Source: Pseudomonas sp. B21-056 | GTDB lineage: Bacteria > Pseudomonadota > Gammaproteobacteria > Pseudomonadales > Pseudomonadaceae | Direction: 5' to 3' | Assembly: GCF_026016325.1 (NCBI RefSeq) | Contig: NZ_CP087203.1 | Span: 3,224,001 to 3,288,000, forward strand | DNA: 64,000 nucleotides | Shown: piece after piece, positions 1 through 8,193 of the stretch | Layout of the letters: every line of letters starts with the position of its first letter | Numbering within the stretch: position 1 is the first letter of the stretch | The notes under the pieces: model-generated | Databases searched by the model: none | What the model was told of the DNA's origin: nothing | What the model saw: only the letters and a program-made list of their open reading frames with translations | Program-made: the position numbers and the translations under genes

Positions 1-1
1 G

Positions 2-1885
2 GCCGTAACAAGCGCCATCCAAGCCAGGGATTACACTTTGCTCAACGGCGATCTCGGCTACGGTCGAAACCGCCTCAGCGCAGCCCGGGGACCGGATGAG
101 CGCGTATTCGACCCCGCGTCCGGCGCCGGCATCAAGCGGCACACGGACACACGACGCGACGATTACTCATCGTTCTTCAGATCGATTCTGGACTATCGCC
201 GCACAACAAAGGCCGAATTCAATTCGACTGCCAGTTATGGTGAATTCTCTGCCGAATTTCACCTCAACTTTGAAAAGAAATACACCTCCCATCAAGACAA
301 CACGGCCGCTGTACGGACCCTGCGCCTCGTCTTCGGCGGCGCGAAGCTCGATGCGGTCTCGGCTGCGGTGCTCTCACCCAGGTTCAGCGCGGAAGTCGCT
401 CGCCTGCCTGCGGCGTTCAACCACGAGGAGGCGCATAAATTCTATCGGTTCTTCGACATGTTCGGGACCGACGTGGTGACCTCGATCACGCTGGGCGGCA
501 ATCTGTATTTCCAGGCCCTGGTGCAGAAATCCAAAGTAACGGAACTGGAAAAGATCAAGGTTGAGCTGGAGGCCGAATACGGCATCTTCTTCACGGCTGA
601 TGGTTCGATCGATGATACGGTCGAGCGCAAGCAGTATATGGAAAGCCGTGACGCCTCGGTCACCACTGAGGGCGGCGACAACGACATCTTCTCCGGCGTC
701 ACCTTCACGAAGCCGAAGAAGTATGACGACAAGACGAACCAATGGATTACCTCGGTCGGGAAAAAACCGATCGTCGTCGGGCGGGAATTCAAGCCGGTCC
801 ACGCCTTCATTGCCGACGACGAGCGACGCATCGCGACACAGAAGGCCCTGGACCACTATATGGGCCGCTCTCTGAGCGTCCATTCGACCTGGCGCTACAG
901 CAGCCTCACCGTCGGCAACATGACTCGGCCAGATCAGACGGCCAATGCTGTTGGCAATCCCGCTATCAAGGTACGGGTGGTTGACCGCAAGACGCTGGAG
1001 GGACGAGAAGCGTACTTCGCGGCGCCCACTGTCGGTAGCGCCGTGTCCGACATCACCCAGTTCTGGAATGCGTTCAAGTCCGGTGTCGAGTCCATGAAAC
1101 TCGAGCAAACCATCGTATTGCTGGCGACGGAGTTCTGGCCGCGGGAAAGCCGCTACAGCCCGCCGGATCACATCATCGCTTTCCTGAAGAATAAATGCGG
1201 CGGCTCGGAGGCAACACTGCATCGCTGGCGCGATGACTCCCTTCGCTGTGTGCCGTGCCCCTATGCCGGCGTCAGCTATGGGCTGATCGGCTACGGCAAC
1301 GGCACCTCCCAGGACAAGGGTGGGGATGTCTACGTGATCGGCTTCGGCGATCCGGAGCGTACGCTGCGGCCGGAGCTGGAGATTTCCGCCGATCTGCATA
1401 CCACTGAAGACGGTACGGCGAAGTTCGCTTGCAATGACATCTTCAAAGGGGAATCCATCTCCTTCCTGAAGTTCCGCAGCCAGCATTGGAACACCTGGCA
1501 GATCGCTGTCGACCCCCATGTCCCGGAACGCACCATTCTGGAAGACGACAGCGCGGGCGATGCTGCCAAGGCACTGTGGTACGCGCAGCCGGCGGGGCCG
1601 AAATACGGCATGCATCCCTTCTATCTGATCAACGCCCAGACCTGCGGCGTCCTGCAATGGGACAGCGGCGGCGCGGCCCTGGAGAAGGAAGCCGTGCTGC
1701 GGCCCTTCGCCCCCAATCTCGACATCAACCTGTGGGACCTGCGCTACCCCCATATTTTGTGCCTGTCTTATCAACCGGATTGGGACCTGCGCGCCTTTGG
1801 AGATCGGCGCGTGAGAGTGGCGTCGTACCGTGGCCGAGACACGGAACTGCGCTGGTCGCCAAGTAACGTCAATCGTGTGCTCTGA
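2..1885 (+). CDS. MACPF-domain (perforin-like) protein, 5' end outside window
   Basis: A pore-forming toxin or effector candidate. The reading frame is open to the window edge; the first possible start inside the window is a TTG at 38, but the true start probably lies upstream. About 142 residues after that TTG is the MACPF signature: FGT, one residue, then VVTSITLGG, matching the family pattern [FY]-G-T-H-[FY]-x6-G-G, except that the usual His is Asp. Bacterial MACPF proteins include insecticidal and antibacterial toxins that oligomerise and insert beta-hairpins into membranes. The roughly 250-residue C-terminal part is not recognised and may be a receptor-binding domain. A small ORF follows 23 bases downstream and probably shares the transcript. 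The family call is firm; target and function are inferred. Confidence 0.8.
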   Translation, partial: AVTSAIQARDYTLLNGDLGYGRNRLSAARGPDERVFDPASGAGIKRHTDTRRDDYSSFFRSILDYRRTTKAEFNSTASYGEFSAEFHLNFEKKYTSHQDNTAAVRTLRLVFGGAKLDAVSAAVLSPRFSAEVARLPAAFNHEEAHKFYRFFDMFGTDVVTSITLGGNLYFQALVQKSKVTELEKIKVELEAEYGIFFTADGSIDDTVERKQYMESRDASVTTEGGDNDIFSGVTFTKPKKYDDKTNQWITSVGKKPIVVGREFKPVHAFIADDERRIATQKALDHYMGRSLSVHSTWRYSSLTVGNMTRPDQTANAVGNPAIKVRVVDRKTLEGREAYFAAPTVGSAVSDITQFWNAFKSGVESMKLEQTIVLLATEFWPRESRYSPPDHIIAFLKNKCGGSEATLHRWRDDSLRCVPCPYAGVSYGLIGYGNGTSQDKGGDVYVIGFGDPERTLRPELEISADLHTTEDGTAKFACNDIFKGESISFLKFRSQHWNTWQIAVDPHVPERTILEDDSAGDAAKALWYAQPAGPKYGMHPFYLINAQTCGVLQWDSGGAALEKEAVLRPFAPNLDINLWDLRYPHILCLSYQPDWDLRAFGDRRVRVASYRGRDTELRWSPSNVNRVL

Positions 1886-1908
1886 CACTAACTGAAAGGA
1901 GTATTGAA

Positions 1909-2109
1909 ATGCCTAAGGGATACCAGTCGTTCCTGCAGAAATCGACCCGCACCACCTACTGCAGCAAAGACAAATATGCCAATCACGACCTCTCTGCAGA
2001 ATGGGTCGCCGCTGCATTGAAGCACTTTAAAATCGAGGCTTCGGACACCAAGGACTACAAATACCCTCTCGACAGCCAGCCGGCCCGGGCCACCATCTGG
2101 CCGAGATAA
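1909..2109 (+). CDS. Small hypothetical protein downstream of the MACPF gene (66 aa)
   Basis: Product not recognised. A strong ribosome binding site (AAAGGAG) lies about 8 bases before the ATG, and a rho-independent terminator follows about 80 bases after the stop, so this looks like a real last gene of the MACPF transcript. The protein is hydrophilic, has one Cys, no signal peptide and no membrane segment. By position it could be an immunity or accessory protein for the pore former, but nothing in the sequence proves this. Confidence 0.65.
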   Translation: MPKGYQSFLQKSTRTTYCSKDKYANHDLSAEWVAAALKHFKIEASDTKDYKYPLDSQPARATIWPR

Positions 2110-2190
2110 CTGCAAACGTTCCAGGCTCGGTGAAGGAGGGCGCCGACCAACCACTTCGTCGATTGGCGAGGATGTAAAGAAGCGGCTCCA

Positions 2191-2250
2191 GGTGGCTAAT
2201 GCCAGTCAGCTTGACTGACCGGCATTAGCCACCTTCGCGGTTCTTTTTTC
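2191..2250 (+). terminator. Rho-independent terminator after the MACPF operon
   Basis: A perfect 13-bp inverted repeat, GGTGGCTAATGCC at 2191-2203 pairing with 2221-2233, is followed by a T-rich tract at 2241-2249. It sits between the small plus-strand ORF and the convergent lipoprotein gene. The T-tract is only on the plus side, so it mainly serves the MACPF transcript. Confidence 0.85.
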
Positions 2251-2252
2251 GA

Positions 2253-2798
2253 TCACTTCAACGCTTGAACGAACTGTGGGTCGCTGTACAGGCCCTTGAG
2301 CAGATCCTGCAGCATGGGGTTGTAGTTGTTCGCGGCCGCCGGAATCGCGATCGGGCCGAAGAAACTGCTGTCCCAATCACGCGCCACGTCCTTGGTGGCC
2401 TCATACAGCACCTGATCACCTTTGCGCAGGGTGACGCGTGCAGCCAGCTCGCCATGGCCGCTGCTCATACCAGCAGTGAGCTGGCTCTTGACCAATTGAA
2501 CCTGTAACTGCCGGTCGGCACGAGGATCCAACAGACCTGCCTGACGGAGCTCATCGTTGATCGCTGCCTGGATGTGCAGTGGAACACTGCCCGCAGGCGA
2601 GGAAATCGGGTTCAGGCGCACCATCAACGAGCCTTGGCCGGAATCAGCATTCACCTGCGCTTCACGTACGTGTTGCAGAGGCGCGTTTTGCTTGAGCTGC
2701 TGAACATTCTGATAATTGGGTTCATAGCGAGCCATGGTCACGCCGCAGCCTTGTAGCAGCAGTGCGCAGAACGGTAGGACCAAGTAGAGCTTCTTCAC
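2253..2798 (-). CDS. Putative lipoprotein (181 aa)
   Basis: An envelope lipoprotein of unknown function. The N-terminus is a short charged stretch (MKK), a hydrophobic core and a lipobox, LLLQGC, with the acylated Cys near residue 18. The mature part has no obvious repeats or catalytic motifs; it looks like a small periplasmic lipoprotein whose C-terminal half alternates short hydrophobic strands. It is transcribed convergently with the MACPF operon and lies downstream of the flavin monooxygenase on the same strand, 58 bases away. Co-transcription is possible but functionally unexplained. Confidence 0.8.
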   Translation of the reverse strand: MKKLYLVLPFCALLLQGCGVTMARYEPNYQNVQQLKQNAPLQHVREAQVNADSGQGSLMVRLNPISSPAGSVPLHIQAAINDELRQAGLLDPRADRQLQVQLVKSQLTAGMSSGHGELAARVTLRKGDQVLYEATKDVARDWDSSFFGPIAIPAAANNYNPMLQDLLKGLYSDPQFVQALK

Positions 2799-2856
2799 AG
2801 CAAATCCTTATGTGCTTTTTTGAGGGGCGTGATTATGAGGGGATAGCTTTAGGCCA

Positions 2857-4404
2857 TCAAGGGTTGGAGCTTCTAGCCAGACGCTGATGCTCAAAGCCGC
2901 GCTCACTGAAATAGCGGCTTAACGTGACGGTGTCTGAGTTGGGATCGGCCAGCGCCACGTAAGTGTCAGGGCGCAACAGATACGCGGCGTCCCTTGCCAT
3001 TCCCGCCTTCCGGTACTCAGGCCGCCAAGTGAAGACATGAAGCGGCATGTCGTGCGTCTTGCACCAATCCACCAGATCGTGCCTGGCTTCACCGTAGACA
3101 TGAACCTGCCACTGAATCGCACGCAAGGGCTCGTAATTATCTGAACCTGGCACAGACACCCATGGCAGACGATCACCGCCCTGGATGTCACCTGCCTTAC
3201 CCTGGCTCAAAGGACTCCCGTGGTAGTTGAGCGTGGTCTGCGAGACTATGCGGAACAGGTACTCGCGCACGGTTTTGCGCTTGTACGCAACGCTCGCAAT
3301 GAGCGGGGCGATGCGGGTTCGTACAAAGTCGGCAAACCCGCCTTGCGCGGTCACAACGGTGAACAGTCTGTCCGTGGTCTTGACAAGCTTGCGGGCAAAG
3401 GCCTGGCGCTCGACCTGATAGCTGTCGAGCAGGGCATCGCAAGCCTTGCCGTTCAGCACTGCCGCCAGCTTCCACGCCAGGTTGACTGCATCCAGGATCC
3501 CCGTATTCATGCCTTGGCCACCAGCTGGGCTGTGGACATGGGCAGCGTCTCCGAGCAGAAACGTTCTGCCATGCCGGAACCGATCTGCAACGCGATGATG
3601 GACGCGATAAGTGGAGAACCAGTTCACCCCGCTGATCTTGATGTTCAGGCCATTGATCGCGTCATGGCCAACATCCGCAAACGTCAGCGTTTCTGGTTGC
3701 TCGGCACGTTCGTCCCGGGCGGTGCCAATCAGGCGGTATCGATCCGCCTCACCGTAAGACAGGAGCAGCACGAACTCGGACTTGTCGAAAGCAATATGCG
3801 CCTCCCCAGCGGGCGCAACGCCGCTGGCTATGACATCCGCGACATAGAAAAGCTGCTTGTAGGTCCCGCCTTCGAAGCCGCCGCCGACCGCATGACGCAC
3901 AAGCGAGCGGGCACCATCGCATCCGGCGAGATAAGACGCTGTGAACGTCTCCTCATGCCCATCGGCATGTCGCAAGAGGGCGGTGACCTGGCTTGCCTCT
4001 TCCTCGAAGGACAACAGTTCGGTCTGGCGTTCGACTTCGATGCCAAGTGACTGGAGTTGTTCTATCAGCAGGCGCTCATGGCTGTCTTGCGGATAGATCA
4101 GAACAAACGGGTAGGGCGAAATCTCTTCGCCCGCATCGATCAATGGGATCCGCGCTTTGCGATTGCCTCGTGCCCACATGTTCATGGCGGGCGTTTTATA
4201 GCCGGCGTCTACGACCGCGTCGGCCATATCGAGCTGACGATAAAGCTCCAGGGTGCGTGCCTGAACCGCCATGGCACGAGACGTCTCACCCGGGCCGCTG
4301 CTCTTATCCACGATTCTTACAGCGACGCCTTGCTTGTTGAGCCAGAGAGCCAGCGTCAATCCGGTAGGGCCGGCTCCAACAATGAGCACGTTGGTCTGCG
4401 GCAT
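2857..4404 (-). CDS. FAD-dependent aromatic monooxygenase (PHBH/MhpA-like)
   Basis: A class A flavoprotein monooxygenase, expected to hydroxylate an aromatic or polyketide-like substrate using NAD(P)H and O2. Visible motifs are the N-terminal Rossmann GAGPTG near residue 9, the GCDGARS (DG) motif near residue 160, and the second FAD motif GDAAHVHSPAGGQGMN near residue 285. The last 130 residues resemble the thioredoxin-like C-terminal domain of the pentachlorophenol hydroxylase/MhpA branch. At 515 aa the length is normal. A GAGG ribosome binding site precedes the ATG. A near-perfect palindrome just upstream suggests repressor control, but no regulator gene is adjacent. Substrate unknown. Confidence 0.9.
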   Translation of the reverse strand: MPQTNVLIVGAGPTGLTLALWLNKQGVAVRIVDKSSGPGETSRAMAVQARTLELYRQLDMADAVVDAGYKTPAMNMWARGNRKARIPLIDAGEEISPYPFVLIYPQDSHERLLIEQLQSLGIEVERQTELLSFEEEASQVTALLRHADGHEETFTASYLAGCDGARSLVRHAVGGGFEGGTYKQLFYVADVIASGVAPAGEAHIAFDKSEFVLLLSYGEADRYRLIGTARDERAEQPETLTFADVGHDAINGLNIKISGVNWFSTYRVHHRVADRFRHGRTFLLGDAAHVHSPAGGQGMNTGILDAVNLAWKLAAVLNGKACDALLDSYQVERQAFARKLVKTTDRLFTVVTAQGGFADFVRTRIAPLIASVAYKRKTVREYLFRIVSQTTLNYHGSPLSQGKAGDIQGGDRLPWVSVPGSDNYEPLRAIQWQVHVYGEARHDLVDWCKTHDMPLHVFTWRPEYRKAGMARDAAYLLRPDTYVALADPNSDTVTLSRYFSERGFEHQRLARSSNP

Positions 4405-4417
4405 GATCTGGCCTCGT

Positions 4418-4449
4418 GAATATCAATGACCTTTGGGTCATCAATATTC
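4418..4449. promoter_or_regulatory. Palindromic operator upstream of the flavin monooxygenase
   Basis: Two 14-base arms, GAATATCAATGACC and GGTCATCAATATTC, flank a 4-base loop and match at 12 of 14 positions as an inverted repeat. The site lies 14 bases upstream of the monooxygenase start. Symmetry and placement are typical of a TetR- or MarR-family repressor site that would occlude the promoter. It is not followed by a T-tract, so it is unlikely to be a terminator. Confidence 0.6.
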
Positions 4450-4627
4450 TTGAAGGCTTGCGATGTCAACGATTCGGCTTGGGAGGCGTCACGTACAAAG
4501 GGGCGCCCGCCCCCTTCATTCGTACTCATTGTGTTCTACTGTGCAGTGGAAATCGCAGAGCAGGATGCGATCATGTTTGTCGAGCTGAATGAGTCAAATC
4601 GCATCAGCACCAATACGAGGATGAAAC

Positions 4628-5026
4628 ATGCGAATGTGGATAGCCGCGGCGGCTGGACCGATCAGCCAATGGATGATGGCAACGGGTATTGGCCTTATCG
4701 CAATCGTAACCAATGTGCAGGCTCAAACCACGCCTCAAGCCACTCAAGAGATAACCGGCTTGCTGGACTTTGTCGAACACAGTGAATGCCGGTTTGTGCG
4801 TAACGGGACGGAATTCCCAGGAACCCAGGCTCGGGAGCATCTGCAGAAGAAGCTGGATTATCTGGAAGGTAAGGACATGGTGAGCAGTGCAGAAGACTTC
4901 ATCGATCTTGCTGCCACTAAAAGCAGCATGAGTGGCAACGCCTATGAGGTGCGATGTCCAGAAGGCGCGCAACTGGCCAGTGCTTGGCTCAAGCGGGAAC
5001 TACAGAGGCAACGGCAGCTTCATTGA
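4628..5026 (+). CDS. DUF5329 family periplasmic protein
   Basis: A small secreted protein of the DUF5329 family, function unknown. The first ~32 residues form a signal peptide with a hydrophobic core and an AQA-type cleavage site. The mature part carries the family landmarks: SECRFVRNG, an AREHLQKKL segment, an S-x-S-G motif followed by YEVRCPEG, and a C-terminal WL. The two Cys (in SEC and RCP) may form a disulfide. The start is chosen because GAGGATGAAAC precedes the ATG. Neighbours give no functional hint. Confidence 0.8.
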   Translation: MRMWIAAAAGPISQWMMATGIGLIAIVTNVQAQTTPQATQEITGLLDFVEHSECRFVRNGTEFPGTQAREHLQKKLDYLEGKDMVSSAEDFIDLAATKSSMSGNAYEVRCPEGAQLASAWLKRELQRQRQLH

Positions 5027-5141
5027 CTGTTGGGGGGATCGAGGGACCTCCATGGTCGTCAAGATACTCTCTGGCGCCATCAGCGATTTCAGTGGCTGGC
5101 GCAAAGCTGAGGCCAAGACCGCCGGGGGGGAGACGGACCGG

Positions 5142-6518
5142 TTAAAAGCGTCCCAACTTGAGGGGGTACTCGATCACGATGTAAATCCGGTCGATGTCAT
5201 CCCCGCCCTGAGCGCGGTTGGCCCGATGGGACACCTGGGACACCTGCACGGACAGATCCTTGGCCGCCCCCGATTGCACGATGTAGTGTAGATCGATATC
5301 CCGCTCCCAATGGCGTCCGCCATCCCCTTGTTGCGGGACGAATCGGCCGGCGTCCGGGTCAAACGGATTGTACGCCCCACCTTGGGGTGCATGGGTGCCG
5401 TCGATGCCGCGGCCGGTGACGTAACGGGTCATGAACTTTAATCCCGGGACACCGAAAGCGCCCAGGTCGAGGTCGTAGCGGGCCTGCCACGAGCGTTCGC
5501 CAGCGCCGTTGAAGTCAGCGTATTTGATGGAGTTGGCGAGGTAGATCGAGTCGCCGCCCACAAAGTCGAAGGGCGTATTGCCATGGATTTTCTGATAGGC
5601 CAGGGTGAATCCCTGAGCGCCGAGGGTGTATTTGCCGGACAGGCTATAGGCAGTGTTATCAATCGCGCCGGCCTCGGCTTTGCCGTAATCCTGGGTGTGG
5701 TAAACGTTGCTGTCGAGAAAGAACCCGGATTGCTTCAGGTGCAGGTTGGCGTAGTACTGATGCCAGGTGTCAGTCAGCTCGGAAGCGTACAGAGCACCAC
5801 CCAACGGCTGGTCTTCGAATAGCTGGGCACCGAGGAAACTGATGCTGCCGGTATCGGTGCTCACCCCATAACCGGTGAAGTCTCCTTTGCGGGTCGAGGC
5901 ATCCTGATTCTTGAAAGCGGTGAAGCGCCCGGCCTGCAAATGCACGGCGTCGAACTCCCGACTGTCGAGCAGAAAACCCGTGGCGTATTCCGGTTGCAGA
6001 CGTTTGTCGGCGGTGTCGAACACCGGGGTTTCCACGGTCATCTCACCGTAGGCCAAAGTGGTTTGAGACGCGCGCAGTTTCAACGCGCCGCCGGCGCTGG
6101 AGAAGTCGCTCTCACTGCGGCCATCCGAATCCAGTGGCAGCAATCCCGTACCGGAATGGCCCTTGCCGCCATCGAGTTTCACACCGAAAAAACCATGGGC
6201 ATCGACACCGAAACCGACGGTGCCGGGGGTAAAACCGGAGGAAAACGAGGCGATGAAGCCTTGAGCCCATTCCTGTTTATAGTTTTTGTCCGCCGGGGAG
6301 GGGGATCGGTAGTCATTCTGCAGGAAGAAATTTCGGCTCAGTACGTTCAGGGTTGAGTCGTCTATAAAGTCTTGCGTCGATGGCTCGACAGCCAGGGCGG
6401 TGCTGCAGGTGCCGATTAGCAACATGGATAACCAGAGTTTGGGTCGTGGCCATGGTTGTGCGCGGGCCTTATTGCTATGAGGGCTCCGGGTTTTCAGTGC
6501 TTGGTTTGCGGTACTCAT
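5142..6518 (-). CDS. OprD-family outer-membrane porin
   Basis: A substrate-specific 18-strand porin of the Pseudomonas Occ (OprD/OpdK) family, which takes up small carboxylates, amino acids or aromatics. After a basic, hydrophobic signal peptide ending at ALA, the mature start DFIDDSTLNVLSRNFF is the OprD hallmark. The rest consists of alternating amphipathic strands, and the protein ends in a Phe (LKLGRF), the outer-membrane insertion signal. The 458-residue length is normal for the precursor. The signal peptide is unusually long, so a start a few codons downstream is possible. Substrate cannot be told from sequence. Confidence 0.9.
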   Translation of the reverse strand: MSTANQALKTRSPHSNKARAQPWPRPKLWLSMLLIGTCSTALAVEPSTQDFIDDSTLNVLSRNFFLQNDYRSPSPADKNYKQEWAQGFIASFSSGFTPGTVGFGVDAHGFFGVKLDGGKGHSGTGLLPLDSDGRSESDFSSAGGALKLRASQTTLAYGEMTVETPVFDTADKRLQPEYATGFLLDSREFDAVHLQAGRFTAFKNQDASTRKGDFTGYGVSTDTGSISFLGAQLFEDQPLGGALYASELTDTWHQYYANLHLKQSGFFLDSNVYHTQDYGKAEAGAIDNTAYSLSGKYTLGAQGFTLAYQKIHGNTPFDFVGGDSIYLANSIKYADFNGAGERSWQARYDLDLGAFGVPGLKFMTRYVTGRGIDGTHAPQGGAYNPFDPDAGRFVPQQGDGGRHWERDIDLHYIVQSGAAKDLSVQVSQVSHRANRAQGGDDIDRIYIVIEYPLKLGRF

Positions 6519-6699
6519 GCTGTAGCCAGTTCGGTGACGAGGGCCTGATTATTGGTCGCGGGGCTCTGGCTGGTGAGTTAAACGTTGTTAATTCTGAGGT
6601 ACGACTCATCGGGCTAACGCCAGCGCAAGCTCGTATGGCATTGAACGCCTCGCAGCGCCTGTCCTCCAATCACTATCAGAAAGAAGAAGGAGAACCAGC

Positions 6700-6858
6700 A
6701 TGCAGCCTAAGACTGAAGGACTTGAAGAGCACGGCCCTAGCGGCGTGCCCTACATAAACGATCCAGACAAGCCCACTTCACCGCCCTTGAACGATGCCGA
6801 CGCCACTGATGGAGCCGAGGCGGAGGAAGATATTCAGGACGAAGCAGAATCCATTTAA
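6700..6858 (+). CDS. Small acidic hypothetical protein (52 aa)
   Basis: An ORF of 52 codons with a strong ribosome binding site (AAGGAG about 7 bases before the ATG). The protein is rich in Asp, Glu and Pro, has no hydrophobic segment and is probably disordered. It ends 17 bases before the next gene's ATG, and the following two genes are close or overlapping, so it looks like the first gene of a three-gene operon with the DUF2188 and HhH proteins. Function unknown. Confidence 0.6.
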   Translation: MQPKTEGLEEHGPSGVPYINDPDKPTSPPLNDADATDGAEAEEDIQDEAESI

Positions 6859-6875
6859 ATGTGAGGAGCAAGGCA

Positions 6876-7100
6876 ATGGACAACTATCACCTGAGCCCTT
6901 CTGCGGATGGCTGGGAACTTAAAAAAGCCGGCGCAGAGCGAGCCTCCAAAAGAGCTGCCACTAAGCAAGAGTTGGTGAGCGCTCTGACAGATTTCTTTGA
7001 TGGTAAAACCGCCTCGGTGAAGATTCACAAAGCCGACGGCTCCATAGAGGAAGAGCGCACCTATCCACGTTCCGCTGACCCCAGGCAATCGAAGGGGTGA
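6876..7100 (+). CDS. DUF2188 domain protein
   Basis: A ~74-residue protein of the DUF2188 type. The pattern is an N-terminal YHL-x-P-x-x-x-GWELKKAGAERA, then a helix, and a C-terminal strand pair with KIHKADGSIEEERTY; proteins of this type are small strand-helix units of unknown role. I chose the ATG at 6876 rather than the GTG at 6861 because GAGGAG sits just before it. Its stop codon overlaps the GTG start of the following HhH protein, which indicates translational coupling. Confidence 0.7.
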   Translation: MDNYHLSPSADGWELKKAGAERASKRAATKQELVSALTDFFDGKTASVKIHKADGSIEEERTYPRSADPRQSKG

Positions 7101-7525
7101 CGCCAATTTCCGCTGCCGACCTGGGTATCGAGATCGACGATCCGAGCGGCCACGGAGTGTATCGGTGGCTGCTCGCCAGTTTTCTGATCGGTAAAAGGAT
7201 TCGTTCCTCTGTCGCCGTTGAGGCGTACCGGAACTTGGTTGATCGGCATGGCCTGGATACGCCTGCGAAGCTCGCCCGGTGCCCACATCGAGATCTTGTC
7301 AGACTCCTCGGGCAAGCGGGCTACGCACGATACGATGAATCCACTGCGCGGCGACTGCACGAGCTGGGTGTAGGCCTGGATGCCGGACTGGAATCTCGAA
7401 TGAACGCTTTGCAGAGCGGGCCAATGGAAGAAGCTGAGTTTGAGCGATGGTTGCTCAGTTTTAACGGCATCGGGCCGAAGACGTTGGAGATCTTCAAGCG
7501 CGAAGTGTCTCTAAGAGACAAATAG
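7097..7525 (+). CDS. Helix-hairpin-helix (endonuclease III-like) protein
   Basis: Resembles the HhH half of endonuclease III/HhH-GPD glycosylases: helices with a KLARCPHRDLVRLLGQAGY stretch and a C-terminal HhH motif SFNGIGPKTLEIFKRE near residues 120-135. It has only 142 residues and stops right after the HhH; the catalytic Asp and the iron-sulfur cluster of endonuclease III (about 211 aa) would lie beyond this point. It may therefore bind DNA without glycosylase activity. The GTG start overlaps the TGA of the DUF2188 gene by 3 bases, so the two are translated together. A base-excision-repair or DNA-binding role is inference. Confidence 0.65.
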   Translation: MTPISAADLGIEIDDPSGHGVYRWLLASFLIGKRIRSSVAVEAYRNLVDRHGLDTPAKLARCPHRDLVRLLGQAGYARYDESTARRLHELGVGLDAGLESRMNALQSGPMEEAEFERWLLSFNGIGPKTLEIFKREVSLRDK

Positions 7526-7588
7526 GTACAATCTGCTTTGGCATGGAAACTCTTACACGGTCGATCGTTTTGATATGGATGTTGTTAA

Positions 7589-8146
7589 GGGATTTTTGTC
7601 GAAAGCCTGGATCAATCCTCTCGGTCGTATGCAATGTGGCGGGTTTCTCCTCTTGCACTTGCCACGCTGAATAACGCGTTGGCCAGCATGGAAAGCGATT
7701 ACGGAAAAAACAGCGACGCCTACAAATTTGTTTCAGGTATGCGTGAGTCGATGAGCGCTGCGCTTGTGGAAAGGAAAGACTGGTTACGACAGCCAGATAC
7801 GCCGTCGCTCGATCAAGACCGCTCTAAGGATTCGAATCCAAAGACATTCAAAGGCCAGCTTGTGCTGGTGACGGATTCATTCTGTGCAAGTGCCTGTCTG
7901 GATTTTGCCGATGCGGTTCTGGCCGCTCCTGGAGCGACCCATTTTGGTTTACCAACGAGTGGTGACACGTTGTATATCGACATTGGCTCTCAGGTCTTAC
8001 CCAGTGGTGCCCAGTTCTGGTTGCCCTTAAAAGTCTGGCGAGAGCGAGTGCGGGGGAATAATCAAGGTTATGACCCGCAATACGTTTTTGATGGAGATAT
8101 AAATGACACGCCAGCCGTTCAGGAGTGGGTGCTTAGTTACTTTTGA
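7589..8146 (+). pseudogene. S41-type (C-terminal processing) peptidase, 5' truncated
   Basis: The frame opens right after a TAA at 7586 and reads into coherent coding sequence (SYAMWRVSPLALATL) before any start; the first ATG is at 7634. The C-terminal half shows the catalytic core of S41-like proteases: GQLVLVTDSFCASACLDFADAV, where the Ser of ASA aligns with the nucleophile region, followed by LPTSGDT. The N-terminal half normally present is absent, so this is a decayed remnant, though translation from 7634 cannot be excluded. No obvious ribosome binding site precedes 7634. Confidence 0.6.
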
Positions 8147-8193
8147 GCGGGGCAGCAGGAAACCAGCCTCCTACCCGCCCACGGTCGCTGCGA

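Noticed and set aside
374..1888. Long minus-strand open frame (504 codons) opposite the MACPF gene
   Set aside because: It mirrors the MACPF coding frame; the plus strand has a clear family motif and the minus translation has no recognisable character.
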